Positions 15,906 to 16,082 of a DNA stretch of 16,082 nt are shown in pieces. The notes under the pieces were generated by a model. The model searched no databases. It saw nothing but the letters and a program-made list of their open reading frames with translations, and was not told the DNA's origin. Source of the stretch: Bacillota bacterium (GTDB taxonomy: Bacteria; Bacillota; Clostridia; Acetivibrionales; DTU013); contig JAEZMC010000013.1 in the NCBI GenBank assembly GCA_023435805.1, positions 1 to 16,082 of the forward strand, read 5' to 3'. The position numbers and the translations under genes were made by a program. Positions within the stretch are counted from its first letter, which is position 1, and each line of letters starts with the position of its first letter.

Positions 15906-16082
15906 CTAAATCCACTTCCACACTGGGCTGTTGATGGTCATGTCTATTTCCGCCGCAAAGTTGACGGCACCTTCAAATCCGCACAACGGATGCTTCCGTT
16001 CGTGATTGTGATCACAAAAGGCAACCCCCAGCTTGTATGCAAGCGGTCTCTCCTTGACCCCTCCCACCAGTATGTCCGCGCC
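15906..16082 (-). CDS. nifE: NifE, C-terminal end (5' part outside window)
   Basis: The 58 visible residues read from the window edge to the stop codon at 15906-15908. Key parts are ADILVGGVKERPLAYKLGVAF, split over the usual NifE end, then CDHNHERKHPLCGFEGAVNF and a final NSPVWKWI. The GGVKER..A.KLG..F pattern, the H-x-H-x5-H/P region and the C-G-F-E-G-A segment are typical of the NifE/NifD C-terminus. NifE and NifN form the scaffold on which NifB-co is matured to FeMo-co. The neighbour nifN-B supports this over nifD. The gene runs off the right edge. Confidence 0.93.
   Translation of the reverse strand, partial: GADILVGGVKERPLAYKLGVAFCDHNHERKHPLCGFEGAVNFAAEIDMTINSPVWKWI

Overview
The window looks like chromosome from an anaerobic, endospore-forming, nitrogen-fixing member of the Clostridia. 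The signs are a small acid-soluble spore protein, strong AGGAGG-type ribosome binding sites, a T-box leader ahead of pheST, a fused NifN-NifB protein, and a homocitrate synthase split into alpha and omega subunits. The order nifE - nifN-B - modA - modB - nifV(omega) - nifV(alpha) is, from memory, the Clostridium pasteurianum layout. Species cannot be fixed from sequence alone.

Left part (1-5121). A left-truncated class III extradiol dioxygenase-like gene (AmmeMemoRadiSam/Memo type) is preceded by a previously unlisted 33-residue single-pass membrane protein, a Cof-type HAD phosphatase and a tRNA-Leu(UAG) with a consensus promoter and its own terminator. Next come an AT-rich stand-alone nucleotidyltransferase, a membrane-anchored YkuE-like metallophosphoesterase on the plus strand, a bidirectional terminator, and glucose-6-phosphate isomerase with a clear sigma-A-type promoter.

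Middle (5122-9816). A 316-base gene-poor gap carries divergent promoter signals and precedes an alpha/beta-type SASP gene on the plus strand. A bidirectional terminator separates it from pheT and pheS. These lie behind a complete T-box leader (specifier best read as UUC, T-box UGGU, terminator hairpin) with an extended -10 promoter.

Right part (9817-16082). This is the distal end of a nif operon, all on the minus strand and tightly packed (13-37 nt gaps, one 1-nt gap, one 11-nt overlap): the end of nifE, nifN-B, modA, modB, nifV-omega and nifV-alpha. Together these supply FeMo-cofactor assembly: NifB makes the Fe-S-C core, NifE/NifN scaffold it, ModAB imports molybdate, and NifV makes homocitrate. 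modC is not in the window. No strong terminator follows nifV-alpha, so the pheST promoter and T-box lie directly downstream.

No wholly new system was found. The points most worth following up are the Cys/Gly-rich tail on the NifN-B fusion, the complementary active-site loss in the NifV subunits, the missing modC, the 33-residue membrane protein, and the AT-rich gene beside tRNA-Leu.
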